Shown in pieces: positions 19,455 to 28,603 of a stretch of 64,000 nt of DNA. The DNA is from Terrihalobacillus insolitus. GTDB taxonomy: Bacteria > Bacillota > Bacilli > Bacillales > Amphibacillaceae. The position numbers were made by a program, and so were the translations under genes. The stretch's first letter is position 1; each line of letters begins with the position of its first letter. The notes under the pieces were generated by a model. It saw only the letters and a program-made list of their open reading frames with translations, was not told where the DNA came from and made no database searches. The stretch covers positions 1 to 64,000 of the forward strand of contig NZ_JAMQKB010000009.1 of the NCBI RefSeq assembly GCF_028416575.1, written 5' to 3'.

Positions 19455-19455
19455 A

Positions 19456-19695
19456 TTAGGAGACCTCTGCTTCCCTTTGAATATACTTGTAGTTAGGAAG
19501 TAGAAAGTTCTGTATAAATATTTCTTTATCCTGTGCAATAATAAACTGAAAAACAGTGCGTTCATCCATTCCTGAAAATTCAAGTTGTTGACCATTTAAT
19601 AGATAAATGATAAATACGCGGTTGTTTTTATCGTATCCAATTTTTTCAAATGATAAATTACCCCACATTTGTTGATCGAACATTGTAAATTTCAA
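19456..19695 (-). CDS. Small KTSC-like protein, unrecognised
   Basis: About 79 aa, tail to tail with pbpI (one base between stops). It reads IGYDKNNRVFIIYLLNGQQLEFSGMD-type beta-strand pattern, resembling KTSC-domain proteins, but the match is by eye only. AAGGAG (19708-19713) touches GTG 19707 and fits better to TTG 19695, which is chosen (MKFTMFDQQMWG). No signal peptide or helix spans the membrane. I do not know its function, and no equivalent comes to mind at this place in B. subtilis. Confidence 0.6.
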   Translation of the reverse strand: MKFTMFDQQMWGNLSFEKIGYDKNNRVFIIYLLNGQQLEFSGMDERTVFQFIIAQDKEIFIQNFLLPNYKYIQREAEVS

Positions 19696-19860
19696 TTGAT
19701 AACACACTCCTTAACATCCTACTTTGTTTTATATTTGATGTTTATGCACGTTCTCCTTCCTATATGCCAAAACTAGAAGAACTTCGACAAATTCATGAAA
19801 ATTTTTTGAGTTACAGAGGTTGTACAAAACATACAAAATACTATTAGATATTTTGGAGCA

Positions 19861-19889
19861 TTGGTTGAATTGGTAGAACATAGTATAAT
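19861..19889 (+). promoter_or_regulatory. Sigma-A-like promoter of yrrS
   Basis: TTGGTT (19861-19866), 17-base spacer, TATAAT (19884-19889), 24 bases before the yrrS ATG with AAGGAGGGTG between. Confidence 0.65.
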
Positions 19890-19912
19890 ATAGAATAAGG
19901 AGGGTGAACTAG

Positions 19913-20620
19913 ATGTCTGAAGAATACGATACATATTCTAGAGTAGATCGATTTGACAAGCGAAGAAAAAACACAAAGATGATATCTGTGTTTATTGTGT
20001 TGGGTTCATTATTAATCGTTTTATTAGTGGGTCTTCTTATTTTTGGTGGGGGTAAGGATGAGCAGGATCAAGCAGCTACGTCAAAAACAGAAGAAACAGA
20101 AAATGATGCTGTTGACGAACTGGATGGTGAAACAGGCCAAATGGACGAGCCAGAAGATACGAATGAGAATACAGGCACAGATGAGGATACTGTTAATGAC
20201 GACCAAGAATCGGTACCCAACATTGAAAGTGACACAGAGGAACTAGATAATCCGCAAGATGATAATGTTATTCGAGCGTATACAGGGGACTGGGAACCTG
20301 TTGGGACACCAAAAGAAGGACCATATCAATTCCCACAGCAAGATTCTCAGGATTGGCAGGAAATGATCGATGCGGTGAGTCTAGCTACAGGGCTTAGCAA
20401 GGACAATATGATACAATGGTGGGTCACTAATAATGGCGAACAGTCCATTGTTGCAACAGTAACGAATAATGAACAAACAGAGAACTACAGGGCTTATGTT
20501 ACTTGGATAGAAAATGAAGGATGGAAACCAACGAAAGTGGAAGTATTAAAAGAAAATGATCAAAAGGATCGTTTTTCTCAGGATGAGGACACCAATGATG
20601 GTGAGTCAGAGGATAATTAG
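19913..20620 (+). CDS. yrrS: YrrS, DUF1510 membrane-anchored protein
   Basis: 235 aa. A basic N-terminus (DKRRKNTK) is followed by one membrane helix (about 24-45), a long acidic low-complexity linker (about 48-115, rich in D, E, T, N), and a C-terminal domain starting near YTGDWEPVGTP and containing MIQWWVTNNGEQS and YRAYVTWIENEGWKP. Predicted topology is N-in, domain outside. It lies downstream of pbpI as in B. subtilis, where yrrS shares the pbpI operon; here it has its own promoter. Function unknown. Confidence 0.85.
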   Translation: MSEEYDTYSRVDRFDKRRKNTKMISVFIVLGSLLIVLLVGLLIFGGGKDEQDQAATSKTEETENDAVDELDGETGQMDEPEDTNENTGTDEDTVNDDQESVPNIESDTEELDNPQDDNVIRAYTGDWEPVGTPKEGPYQFPQQDSQDWQEMIDAVSLATGLSKDNMIQWWVTNNGEQSIVATVTNNEQTENYRAYVTWIENEGWKPTKVEVLKENDQKDRFSQDEDTNDGESEDN

Positions 20621-20652
20621 GAAAAGGGCTCGGTAGGTAAGGAGGAACCGCG

Positions 20653-21351
20653 ATGATAATCGGCATAATAGGTGCAATGGATGAAGAAGTAAAACGACTA
20701 GAGGAATACATGGAAAAAGAAGAAGAAACTACGATTGCTGGCTGTCGTCTTGTTAAAGGAAAGCTGTTTAATCGTACTGTAGTCTTACTGAAATCTGGTA
20801 TTGGAAAAGTAAATGCAGCAATGGCTACTACTATTTTACATGAAAGATACCAGCCAACGTATATCATCAACACTGGGTCGGCTGGTGGGTTTGCTAATGA
20901 ACTCGAAGTGGGAGATTTGGTTATATCCACAAAGGTCACACATCATGACGTAGACGTAACAGCTTTTGATTATGCATATGGACAGGTTCCAGGGATGCCT
21001 GCAATGTACGAGGCCTCACAAAACCTGGTTCAATTAGCGATTCAATCGGTGGATGAAATGGAGCATTTACATGCCGCGGTAGGTGTGATTGCAACAGGTG
21101 ATTCTTTTATGCAGGATGAAAAAAAAGTATCCTTTGTTAGAGAAAAATTCCCCGATATGTTAGCGGCAGAAATGGAAGCTGCAGCAATCGCACAAGTTTG
21201 CTATCAATATCGTACCCCGTTTGTGATCACGCGCGCTTTGTCTGATATTGCTGGTAAGGAATCGTCTGTTTCCTTTGATGCTTTTTTAGAAAAAGCATCA
21301 AATAATTCAGCCGATTTAATTATGAATATCGTTCAAAAGCTTGATTTGTAA
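20653..21351 (+). CDS. mtnN: MTA/SAH nucleosidase
   Basis: 232 aa, standard length. It hydrolyses methylthioadenosine and S-adenosylhomocysteine to adenine, recycling SAM by-products. IGAMDEEV at the start, NTGSAGG, and the ATGDSFM, MEAAAIAQV and TRALSD motifs include the catalytic Glu12 and Asp197 equivalents. AAGGAGGAACCGCG precedes the ATG, and the gene follows yrrS by 32 bases, so it is probably co-transcribed. Confidence 0.95.
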   Translation: MIIGIIGAMDEEVKRLEEYMEKEEETTIAGCRLVKGKLFNRTVVLLKSGIGKVNAAMATTILHERYQPTYIINTGSAGGFANELEVGDLVISTKVTHHDVDVTAFDYAYGQVPGMPAMYEASQNLVQLAIQSVDEMEHLHAAVGVIATGDSFMQDEKKVSFVREKFPDMLAAEMEAAAIAQVCYQYRTPFVITRALSDIAGKESSVSFDAFLEKASNNSADLIMNIVQKLDL

Positions 21352-21380
21352 TGCTCGTTCAACAAAACGATAAATCCGAA

Positions 21381-21418
21381 ACAAAGCCTCTGGTGCGCCA
21401 TTTCACCAGAGGCTTTGT
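21381..21418. terminator. Bidirectional terminator between mtnN and the YjcZ-like gene
   Basis: ACAAAGCCTCTGGTG (21381-21395) pairs perfectly with CACCAGAGGCTTTGT (21404-21418). The genes on both sides converge on it and T-rich tracts follow on the plus strand. Confidence 0.85.
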
Positions 21419-21428
21419 TTTATACTTA

Positions 21429-21629
21429 TCAATCAAGGTTGAAATAATATCCGCTACCAAATAGTAGTAGTAGAACAAGCGCAATGATGATCCACCCAAA
21501 ACCATTCGTACTTCCCCCATAGGCGTAACCAACTGGTGGTTGAGGAACGTAGTAAAATGGTGTGTAAGGTGTATAAGGTGTATGTGACCCGTATGGCGGA
21601 TATCCAAAGCCTGGTATCATGGTGTTCAC
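21429..21629 (-). CDS. Small Pro/Tyr/Gly-rich membrane peptide (YjcZ-like)
   Basis: 66 aa. The first 40 residues are rich in proline, tyrosine and glycine (FGYPPYGSHTPYTPYTPFYY), and a single C-terminal hydrophobic helix (GWIIIALVLLLLFGSGYYF) follows. This layout is like the YjcZ/sporulation-associated small proteins of bacilli, some of which are coat peptides. GGTGAACACC lies at the start (TAGGTGAACACCATG), with the GTAGGTG ribosome site. It lies between mtnN and sigK on the sigK strand. Role in sporulation is inferred only from type and neighbourhood. Confidence 0.6.
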   Translation of the reverse strand: MNTMIPGFGYPPYGSHTPYTPYTPFYYVPQPPVGYAYGGSTNGFGWIIIALVLLLLFGSGYYFNLD

Positions 21630-21808
21630 CTACCTTTACATACTAATTGTATCTCTACATCAGCTACTATTAGGATATGTGTCGTCTATCTTTTTGTACT
21701 ATTATACTGGTCGGTAAAGGTAAAAATAGGCGAATTTTCTTTAGTTGAACAACCTCTATTTGGACCATTTCCTTATAAAACCACCTCGTAAAGGTGAAAT
21801 GGCAACTA

Positions 21809-22519
21809 TTAGGTTGTGTTCTTTATTTCTTTTTTGTAGTATTCATGAAACACCTTCATTAAAGCGCGTTTTTCAATTCTAGAAACGTAACTTCTAGATA
21901 TATTTAATTTTTTTGCGATTTCTCTTTGGGTTAGTTCGTCTTGGCCATTTAGACCATATCTACCAATGATCACTTCTTTTTCCCTCTTGTCTAAAATATC
22001 GAGGTATTCTTTTATCTTTTTTACTTCCATATTTAATTGAATGTACTCGATAACATCTTCATTCTCAGCTTGTAAAATGTCAATTAAGCTAATTTCATTT
22101 CCTTCTTTATCCTGACCAATAGGATCTTGAAGAGAAACGTCTTTTTTTGTTTTCTTTATGGCTCTTAAGTGCATCAGTATTTCATTTTCGATACATCTTG
22201 CAGCATATGTTGCAAGTTTTGTTCCCTTCCCACTTGAAAAGCTTTCAATTCCTTTAATTAGCCCAATGGTTCCGATAGAAATTAAATCTTCAGTGTCTTC
22301 TCCCGTATTTTCAAATTTCTTCACAATATGTGCCACCAAACGAAGGTTATGTTCAATTAAAATATTACGAGCTTCAGCATCCCCTTCGTTCATTTTTTTA
22401 ATATATTGTGCCTCTTCGTCTGGAGGAAGTGGCTGTGGAAAGGCATGATTTTTTACGTAAGAAACAAAAAATAGCGCTTCCTTAATAAGAAAAGCAAGTG
22501 CGCTTAGAATGGTAGACAA
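21809..22519 (-). CDS. sigK: Sporulation sigma factor sigma-K, uninterrupted gene
   Basis: About 236 aa. The hydrophobic N-terminal pro-sequence ([27 protein letters not shown]) is cleaved by SpoIVFB to release active sigma-K in the mother cell. Region 2 ([45 protein letters not shown]) and region 4 ([24 protein letters not shown]) are complete. AGGAGGTG (22534-22527) is only one base from ATG 22525 but 7 from TTG 22519, so TTG is preferred. No skin-like element splits the frame. TATGTATG at 22568-22575 (CATACATA on the gene strand) may be a sigma-E/K -10. Confidence 0.95.
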   Translation of the reverse strand: MSTILSALAFLIKEALFFVSYVKNHAFPQPLPPDEEAQYIKKMNEGDAEARNILIEHNLRLVAHIVKKFENTGEDTEDLISIGTIGLIKGIESFSSGKGTKLATYAARCIENEILMHLRAIKKTKKDVSLQDPIGQDKEGNEISLIDILQAENEDVIEYIQLNMEVKKIKEYLDILDKREKEVIIGRYGLNGQDELTQREIAKKLNISRSYVSRIEKRALMKVFHEYYKKEIKNTT

Positions 22520-22702
22520 ATACATGCACCTCCTACATAGTTTGGGCTAAAGCCTATATATTCAACCTATGTATGGATGTGGGGAATTGTGTCTGTCCAC
22601 ACAAAAAAATGATTCAATTCAAATACGTGTCAATTGCTAAAGTGTACGTATTGCATGTAAAAAACCCTTAACACATATGTGCAAGGGAAGGGGCAGAAAT
22701 AA

Positions 22703-23071
22703 TTATTCGCTTTTTAGGTTTTTAACTTTTTCATATTCATCCTCAACTTTATCCCCCCACGGCTTTACGCCGCTATTATGAGCAGCTCTGGAAATCATAT
22801 GTCCAGAAACAGGGGCGGTCAGAAGCATAAATGCAATTCCTAGCAGTAGTTTTCCACTGACAATGCCATGTTCAGCATACAAAAATAAGAAGGAACCGAT
22901 CAGTATACCAGCAACTCCAAGTGTTGCCGCTTTCGTAGAAGCGTGCAGGCGGGTATATATATCAGGGAAACGCAATAGTCCAATTGATGTTGAGAAAATA
23001 AAGAAGGTGCCAGTTAAAAGAAAGAATATGACAATGATGTTCATACCTATGTTAATCCATGTCATGATCAA
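22703..23071 (-). CDS. mrpG: MrpG, Na+/H+ antiporter subunit G
   Basis: About 120 aa, three membrane helices (VIFFLLTGTFFIFSTSIGLL; LGVAGILIGSFLFLY; GIAFMLLTAPVSGHMI). The family motif is RFPDIYTRLHASTKAATLG. Last gene of the mrp operon; it overlaps mrpF by 20 bases. TTG 23071 has the better distance to AAAGGGGG, while ATG 23065 is the alternative. It forms part of the membrane complex that exchanges Na+ for H+ for salt and alkali tolerance. Confidence 0.92.
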   Translation of the reverse strand: MIMTWINIGMNIIVIFFLLTGTFFIFSTSIGLLRFPDIYTRLHASTKAATLGVAGILIGSFLFLYAEHGIVSGKLLLGIAFMLLTAPVSGHMISRAAHNSGVKPWGDKVEDEYEKVKNLKSE

Positions 23072-23363
23072 TAATGACCCCCTTTTCTAAAAATTTTGCA
23101 ATAGCGATCGTACCGATAAATAACAGAATCCCTATAAGAAGGATGACGTCATTAAAATAAGTCGTTACCAGAAGAACAGCCAATAACCCAGCAAGTGCCA
23201 TTATGTTTACACCAATTGCATCAAGTGCAACAGCTCTATCTGGATTCGAAGGCCCCTTAATTACGCGATATAGAAGGAGAACCAACGATATGGAGATAGC
23301 AATGATACATATAATGGAAACAACTTCAACCATATTCTGAGTGAAGTCCATAATATTTGTCAT
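23052..23363 (-). CDS. mrpF: MrpF, Na+/H+ antiporter subunit F
   Basis: 103 aa, three helices. The IKGPSNPDRAVALDAIGVN motif between helix 1 and 2 is typical of MrpF/MnhF. GGAGGTG lies 5 bases before ATG 23363. Translationally coupled to mrpE (4-base overlap) and mrpG. Confidence 0.92.
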   Translation of the reverse strand: MTNIMDFTQNMVEVVSIICIIAISISLVLLLYRVIKGPSNPDRAVALDAIGVNIMALAGLLAVLLVTTYFNDVILLIGILLFIGTIAIAKFLEKGVIIDHDMD

Positions 23364-23836
23364 CTTGTCACCTCCATAATTGCTTTTTCAAAGGTATCTT
23401 TGATCGATCTAATTGCTTCATCGATATCATCTATGTCCATTGCGTGGATATAGAGCACAGTGTTGTCATCTGATACTGCTACTGTCAAAGTACCAGGTGT
23501 TAATGTAATTAAATTAGCTAATAAAGTGATTTCCCAATTACTCTTTAATTCGGTAGGCAGTGCAAATATTCCTGGTTTTATATCTGGATTGCGCCTATAA
23601 ACAAGCTTAACAATTTCAAGATTAGATAAAATTAATTCTTTCATAAAAAGAAGGATGAGGCTGATGATTTTCGTCAGCCGTTTCATGTAAAAAGCATCAG
23701 GTATAAAGCGCCGGAGCAGAAATAATAAGAAAATCCCAATGATATAGCCCGCAAAAAAGGAAGCAAAGGAATAGCTTTCACTAAGGAACATCCACATAAC
23801 AGCAATAATTAGATTTAACACAATCTGAAAAGGCAT
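23360..23836 (-). CDS. mrpE: MrpE, Na+/H+ antiporter subunit E
   Basis: 158 aa, the B. subtilis length, from ATG 23836; ATG 23842 is too close to AAGGAG. Two or three N-terminal helices with SYSFASFFAGYIIGIFLLFLLRRF, then a C-terminal cytoplasmic domain with NLITLTPGTLTVAVSDD and YIHAMDIDD. It assists assembly and activity of the complex; the complex otherwise resembles complex I membrane subunits. Confidence 0.92.
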   Translation of the reverse strand: MPFQIVLNLIIAVMWMFLSESYSFASFFAGYIIGIFLLFLLRRFIPDAFYMKRLTKIISLILLFMKELILSNLEIVKLVYRRNPDIKPGIFALPTELKSNWEITLLANLITLTPGTLTVAVSDDNTVLYIHAMDIDDIDEAIRSIKDTFEKAIMEVTR

Positions 23837-23842
23837 TGTCAT

Positions 23843-25324
23843 TTACTCCTTTAGTACAGAATCGATATAGATTTCTGGATTCATTAAATATTTTCCAATG
23901 GATTCAGCAATCGGGTAGAAAAATTCAGCCCCTATGCCAAGAACGACAGAGAAGAAAAGTAAAAGTATGACAGGTAACGTGAATTTCCTTGCTGCTTGTT
24001 TATCCACAGTATAGGCATCATTGTCCTTTTCTCCCCAAAAGCATTGGATAAAGATACGCATTAAGGACAAAAGAATAAGAAAACTTGTGATTAAACCAAT
24101 TATTACAATGATCACTCTGTCGGAAGCAAGTCCAGCTTGCAGAAGCAGTAATTTCCCAATAAATCCGCTAAACGGTGGAATCCCTGCAAGAACAAAAGTA
24201 GCAAGTAAAAACAGCCACCCTAGTACGGGGTAGTGATGCATGAATCCTTTTATTTTCCGGAGATCAGTTGTTCCAGCTAAATATGCTACAGCACCAACCA
24301 ATAAAAAGAGGGCAGCCTTTATAATCATGTCGTGTACTAAATAATATACTGTTCCACTAATAGCGGTTTGGTTAAATAAACCTATCCCCAAAATCATAAA
24401 TCCAACAGCTGGAATAATGTTATATGCGATGACGAGTTTAATATTATTGGTTGACAGAGCACCAATTACACCAAACAGCATGGTCAGGCCAGCAATCCAA
24501 ATGAAAAACTGTTGCAAATTTGGATCGTAAATAAAGATCAAGGTAAACACGCGCAAAATAGAATAAATGCCGACCTTGGTAAGTAATGCACCAAATAGAG
24601 CAGAAACGACTGGATTGGGAGCAACGTAAGAATTTGGTAACCAGTAATATAATGGGAACAATGCGGCTTTGATAGCAAAAACGAAAAAAAATAGAATAGC
24701 AATCGTAGTCAATATTCCCTTTTGTTCTACTTCTCCGACCCTCTCCGCAAGTTGCGCCATATTGACCGTTCCAACGACTGAATAAAGAAAGGCAACTGTA
24801 GTTACAAACAATACAGAAGAAAACAAATTTATCAATACATATTTAATGGACTCACGTAACTGGATTCGACCACCGCCTAGTACAATTAACGCATAAGAAG
24901 CCATTAACATTACCTCATAGAATACAAACAAGTTAAATATGTCTCCAGTTAAAAATGCCCCAGAAACTCCTGTAATGAGGAGAAAATAAAACGTATAAAA
25001 ATAAAAATGTTCCTGTTTATTGCTTAAGGAAGAGGGTGCATAAAAAACGGCAGCCACTGCAACAAGATTTGTCGTTAACACTAAAATTATCGATAACATA
25101 TCTGCTACAAGAACGATTCCATAAGGAGCTTGCCAACCACCTGCTTCTAAAGTTATCGTTCCATTTTGGTAGATGTAATAGGCGATGTAGGCAACAACCG
25201 CTAAATTGCCAAGGGTTAGTACTTTAGCTAATATTCGTACAACTGTCATTCGATTATGTAAAAATATTAACAGAATCCCTGATATAAGTGGAATGATTAT
25301 CGGTAAAGCAGCTAAATTACTCAT
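23843..25324 (-). CDS. mrpD: MrpD, Na+/H+ antiporter subunit D (NuoM/N-like)
   Basis: 493 aa, about 14 membrane helices. The antiporter-like core carries the conserved glutamate in NLFVFYEVMLMASYALIVLGG (about 137) and the lysine in FFVFAIKAALFPLYYWLPNSYVAPNPVVSALF (about 219), the same positions that carry protons in complex I NuoM. It overlaps mrpC by 8 bases. Confidence 0.94.
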   Translation of the reverse strand: MSNLAALPIIIPLISGILLIFLHNRMTVVRILAKVLTLGNLAVVAYIAYYIYQNGTITLEAGGWQAPYGIVLVADMLSIILVLTTNLVAVAAVFYAPSSLSNKQEHFYFYTFYFLLITGVSGAFLTGDIFNLFVFYEVMLMASYALIVLGGGRIQLRESIKYVLINLFSSVLFVTTVAFLYSVVGTVNMAQLAERVGEVEQKGILTTIAILFFFVFAIKAALFPLYYWLPNSYVAPNPVVSALFGALLTKVGIYSILRVFTLIFIYDPNLQQFFIWIAGLTMLFGVIGALSTNNIKLVIAYNIIPAVGFMILGIGLFNQTAISGTVYYLVHDMIIKAALFLLVGAVAYLAGTTDLRKIKGFMHHYPVLGWLFLLATFVLAGIPPFSGFIGKLLLLQAGLASDRVIIVIIGLITSFLILLSLMRIFIQCFWGEKDNDAYTVDKQAARKFTLPVILLLFFSVVLGIGAEFFYPIAESIGKYLMNPEIYIDSVLKE

Positions 25325-25655
25325 ATTCGTTACCTCTCATTTTATCCATATTGTCTGTCTGATTTTCTTTTGACGCCCGATAAGCTAGTACTAGTAGTAA
25401 GCTTGTTACCCCAAAGCTAATAACGATTGATGTAAGGATTAATGCTTGTGGGAGCGGATCAACATAATCCGTTACACCTTCACGTAAAATGGGTGGTTGT
25501 CCTCTTTTTAACTCTCCCATTGTTAAAATAAATAAGTGGGCACCATTGGAAATTAATACTGTTCCGATAATAATTCGTAATAATTGTTTTTGAAGGAGGT
25601 TATATATTCCAGTTCCAAAAAGAGTACCAGCCAGAATGGACATAATAATTTCCAT
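25317..25655 (-). CDS. mrpC: MrpC, Na+/H+ antiporter subunit C (NuoK-like)
   Basis: 112 aa, three helices: AGTLFGTGIYNLLQKQLLRIIIGTVLISNGAHLFIL is typical of NuoK/MrpC, and DYVDPLPQALILTSIVISFGVT closes it. Its ATG overlaps the mrpA stop by one base, so there is no room for the mrpB gene normally found between A and C. Confidence 0.93.
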   Translation of the reverse strand: MEIIMSILAGTLFGTGIYNLLQKQLLRIIIGTVLISNGAHLFILTMGELKRGQPPILREGVTDYVDPLPQALILTSIVISFGVTSLLLVLAYRASKENQTDNMDKMRGNEYE

Positions 25656-28003
25656 TATTCATTTTCCTCCTTTTTGTTACGAAGTCGTATAAGACCATAA
25701 ATGCCTAGTGCAGCAATTCCTAGTACGGTAATTTCAAATAATGTGTCAAGTCCACGCATATCTACTAAAATCACATTTACAACGTTATCTCCACCAGCAA
25801 GTTCCTCGGAAGTTTCAATAAAATATTCCGAGATAGGCTCAAACCATTTACTACTATGTGAAGAGATCGCTACCATTGTCATCAACGTTCCAAAACTAAT
25901 AGCGATGGCACTATTTATTATTTTTGTCCGTTTAGAATCCACATTTTTTCGTAGCTTTGGCAAATGGTAAAAACAGAGTAAAAACAAGGCGACTGTAACC
26001 GTTTCAACGATAAGCTGTGTAAGTGCAAGGTCTGGTGCTCGGTAAATGACGAATAAAGTAGATATTCCATATCCGACAACGCCCAAAATGATAATAGCTG
26101 CAATATTGTTGTTTGAAAAAATGGTTCCAAATGCAGCAACAATCATGACGATAGCTATCGAAATTTCTAAAGTAGAAACTTCAGCAAGATTACTCGTATC
26201 CATTACAAACCCTTCCGTGAAGCCCATGAAGGTAAATGTGACTAGGAGGATGGTAGTTAAAATCAAGGCAACATATCTTGATATCGAGCCATTCATATAT
26301 CCTTTTGTCATTCTTGAAGAATAAGATTCTGTTTTTTCAAGAAGCCAATCGTATACTCTGTTAAGGCTAAGCGGGCCTGGTATGGCATGATAGATACCTT
26401 TCCATTTGTTTCTGAATACAAATAATAGTGTACCAATACCTACTACCGTTAAAGACATACGAAACGGTGGGGTGATTCCATGCCAAAAAGCGATTTTTTC
26501 CTCAAGCTTCATTCCTGAAATTGCTTCTGCTGCATGAGCAAGGAACGGTTGGTTTACCATATTTGGGAATAGACCAATCAGAATGATCCCCACAACAAGA
26601 ATGGCTGGTGGTACAAGCATTCCGACAGGGGCTTCATGTGGTCTTTTTGGTAATGAACCAATATCCCCTTTGCCAGTAAAGGTTCCGAAAAACAAGTACA
26701 TGGAATAAACAAAAGTAAAAATACTGCCAAATACCGCTAAGTACGGTATAACGTTTCGTAAAAAGGTGGTGAGCGTTAATGATCCCTCTGTTAGGTTAAG
26801 GGCAGAATCAAAAAACATCTCCTTACTATAAAAGCCATTTAAGAATGGAAGCGGCACTCCAGCCATAGAAAAAGTACCAAAAAGAGCTAGTGTTGCCGTT
26901 ATTGGAAGGAAAGTAAATAAACCGCCAAGCTTCCGAATATCTCTCGAACCTGTTTCATGATCAACGATCCCCGCGACCATAAACAAGCTACCTTTAAAGG
27001 TTGCGTGATTTAAAATATGAAAAGCAGCTGCAAAAACAGCAACTTCCGTACCAAAGCCTAACATGGCCATGATCATGCCTAGTTGACTGATAGTAGAAAA
27101 TGCTAAAATGGCTTTCAAATCGGTTTGTCTTACAGCCATATAAGATCCCCAACAGAGCGTAATAATTCCAACAATGCTTACAACAATAAAAAACCACTCT
27201 GATCCAGATAAAATGGGAGAAAATCGAGCAACTAGAAAGATTCCTGCTTTTACCATTGTAGCTGAGTGAAGATAAGCACTAACGGGTGTAGGTGCCTCCA
27301 TTGCATCAGGAAGCCAAATATGAAATGGGAATTGCGCAGATTTCGTAAATGCACCTAATAAAAGGAAAGTCATAATCAATGGGAAATAGTCATTGTTTAA
27401 CAACATCTCCTTTTGAAGAACCATTTCCTGAATGCTTGTCGTTTCAGTAATGATGGACAAAAGAATAAGTCCAGCAAACATGCTTAATCCACCAAATACA
27501 GTAACTAACAACGATTTAAGTGCTCCATACCTTGAGCGCTCTCGATGGTTCCAGTAGCCAATTAGCAAAAAGGACGAAATAGATGTGAGTTCCCAAAAAC
27601 TATATAAGACAAATACGTTATCCGATAACACGACACCAAGCATGGCAGACATGAACATTAACAGGTACACATAGAAGTGACCTAATTTTTCATTTTTATG
27701 TAAATAATATATAGAATATAAGGTTACTAATGCCCCAATTCCACTAATGAGTAAAACAAAAAGTAAGCTTAGCCCGTCTAAATAGAAGTCAAGCATAATA
27801 TTTAAAGATGGTATCCAGGGGACTTGCTGGCTAACAGGTTGAAAATCCTCGCCAATAAACCGAATAAAATAAAGGAAAATGCCAAGTGGGACAACAAGTG
27901 CAAAAACCCCTGTATGGATTCTTTTTTTAAATCTATTAAGGAAAGGGATAACAATTGCAATAATAAGTGGAAAAAATACGGTGAAAATCATCGAAAGAAA
28001 CAT
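25655..28003 (-). CDS. mrpA: MrpA, Na+/H+ antiporter subunit A (NuoL-like)
   Basis: 782 aa, about 20 helices. Complex I-like core: SFWELTSISSFLLIGYW (conserved Glu) and GAFTKSAQFPFHIWLPDAMEAPTPVSAYLHSATMVKAG (Lys, His) in the first 300 residues. The C-terminal MbhD/E-like part (YRAPDLALTQLIVETVTVALFLLCFYHLP; NVILVDMRGLDTLFEI) is present but no MrpB domain is fused to it. AAGGAGG touches ATG 28003 directly, so ATG 27991 (12 bases away) may be the true start. First gene of mrpACDEFG. Confidence 0.93.
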   Translation of the reverse strand: MFLSMIFTVFFPLIIAIVIPFLNRFKKRIHTGVFALVVPLGIFLYFIRFIGEDFQPVSQQVPWIPSLNIMLDFYLDGLSLLFVLLISGIGALVTLYSIYYLHKNEKLGHFYVYLLMFMSAMLGVVLSDNVFVLYSFWELTSISSFLLIGYWNHRERSRYGALKSLLVTVFGGLSMFAGLILLSIITETTSIQEMVLQKEMLLNNDYFPLIMTFLLLGAFTKSAQFPFHIWLPDAMEAPTPVSAYLHSATMVKAGIFLVARFSPILSGSEWFFIVVSIVGIITLCWGSYMAVRQTDLKAILAFSTISQLGMIMAMLGFGTEVAVFAAAFHILNHATFKGSLFMVAGIVDHETGSRDIRKLGGLFTFLPITATLALFGTFSMAGVPLPFLNGFYSKEMFFDSALNLTEGSLTLTTFLRNVIPYLAVFGSIFTFVYSMYLFFGTFTGKGDIGSLPKRPHEAPVGMLVPPAILVVGIILIGLFPNMVNQPFLAHAAEAISGMKLEEKIAFWHGITPPFRMSLTVVGIGTLLFVFRNKWKGIYHAIPGPLSLNRVYDWLLEKTESYSSRMTKGYMNGSISRYVALILTTILLVTFTFMGFTEGFVMDTSNLAEVSTLEISIAIVMIVAAFGTIFSNNNIAAIIILGVVGYGISTLFVIYRAPDLALTQLIVETVTVALFLLCFYHLPKLRKNVDSKRTKIINSAIAISFGTLMTMVAISSHSSKWFEPISEYFIETSEELAGGDNVVNVILVDMRGLDTLFEITVLGIAALGIYGLIRLRNKKEENE

Positions 28004-28010
28004 CCTCCTT

Positions 28011-28034
28011 AAACCGAGATTGTCAAATCGGTTT
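28011..28034 (-). promoter_or_regulatory. Hairpin next to the mrpA ribosome site
   Basis: AAACCGA (28011-28017) and TCGGTTT (28028-28034) form an inverted repeat immediately upstream of AAGGAGG of mrpA. It could be an operator or an mRNA hairpin. Without a T-tract it is not a terminator. The remaining stretch to 28371 holds a possible -10 (ATTATA at 28058-28063, i.e. TATAAT on the minus strand), a partial repeat (GTGTTCAAAAAGTTGAC near 28150) and no other gene. Confidence 0.4.
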
Positions 28035-28371
28035 TATCCTATATTCAAATTGTATAAATTATACTCTATGCTATCTAGTCCACTCCATTTTAAACAAAAG
28101 AGTAAGATAAATTCAACTGAATATATTTATTTTAAGTTCTCGTGATCGACCGTGTTCAAAAAGTTGACAAACTTTATGTTAAAAAACAGCCTCTAGGATG
28201 GAATTTATGTAGGACATATAAAAAACCCTTGTAGCAAATGCGACAAGAGCTTTAATCATTCCACTTTATTAGGTGCATATGTTTTCATATATTTGTTCCA
28301 GTTTGGTTATAGATAACTTGTCCAATATTTTGGCCTAGTTGCTTGGAACTAATTTCACAATGAAGATCCGA

Positions 28372-28512
28372 TTAACTTGAATAGCGAATCTTGTGTGATA
28401 AGCTTCTTCTTTGAATCTCTCTCTCAATCAGATGGATGAACTCTTTACTTAAATGAAGTTCATTAGCTTTTTTGTACGATTCGATTAATAATTCATCAGA
28501 CAAATGTTCCAT
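28372..28512 (-). CDS. sda: Sda, checkpoint inhibitor of sporulation kinases
   Basis: 46 aa, read directly from the minus strand: [20 protein letters not shown], then [18 protein letters not shown] and a short tail. This matches B. subtilis Sda ([10 protein letters not shown] ... FIELIENEIKRRSL) in length and pattern. Sda binds the KinA dimerisation domain and blocks the phosphorelay when replication is ongoing or DNA is damaged. AGGAGGGACTGTAAT gives a strong ribosome site. It lies divergent from yqeG with a DnaA-box cluster between, as expected for a DnaA-activated gene. Confidence 0.92.
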   Translation of the reverse strand: MEHLSDELLIESYKKANELHLSKEFIHLIEREIQRRSLSHKIRYSS

Positions 28513-28603
28513 ATTACAGTCCCTCCTGTACTGGAAGTCACTCTTAAGCATTTTTAAGATAATATTACTTTACCATGAATACATATGGCGGACAAGAACC
28601 GAC

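Noticed and set aside
21359..21607. Minus-strand 82-codon frame overlapping the YjcZ-like gene
   Set aside because: It reads through the terminator hairpin and is histidine-rich shadow sequence of the better-supported 66-aa frame.
21809..22525. skin-like element interrupting sigK
   Set aside because: The sigK frame is continuous from the pro-sequence to the region 4 helix-turn-helix.
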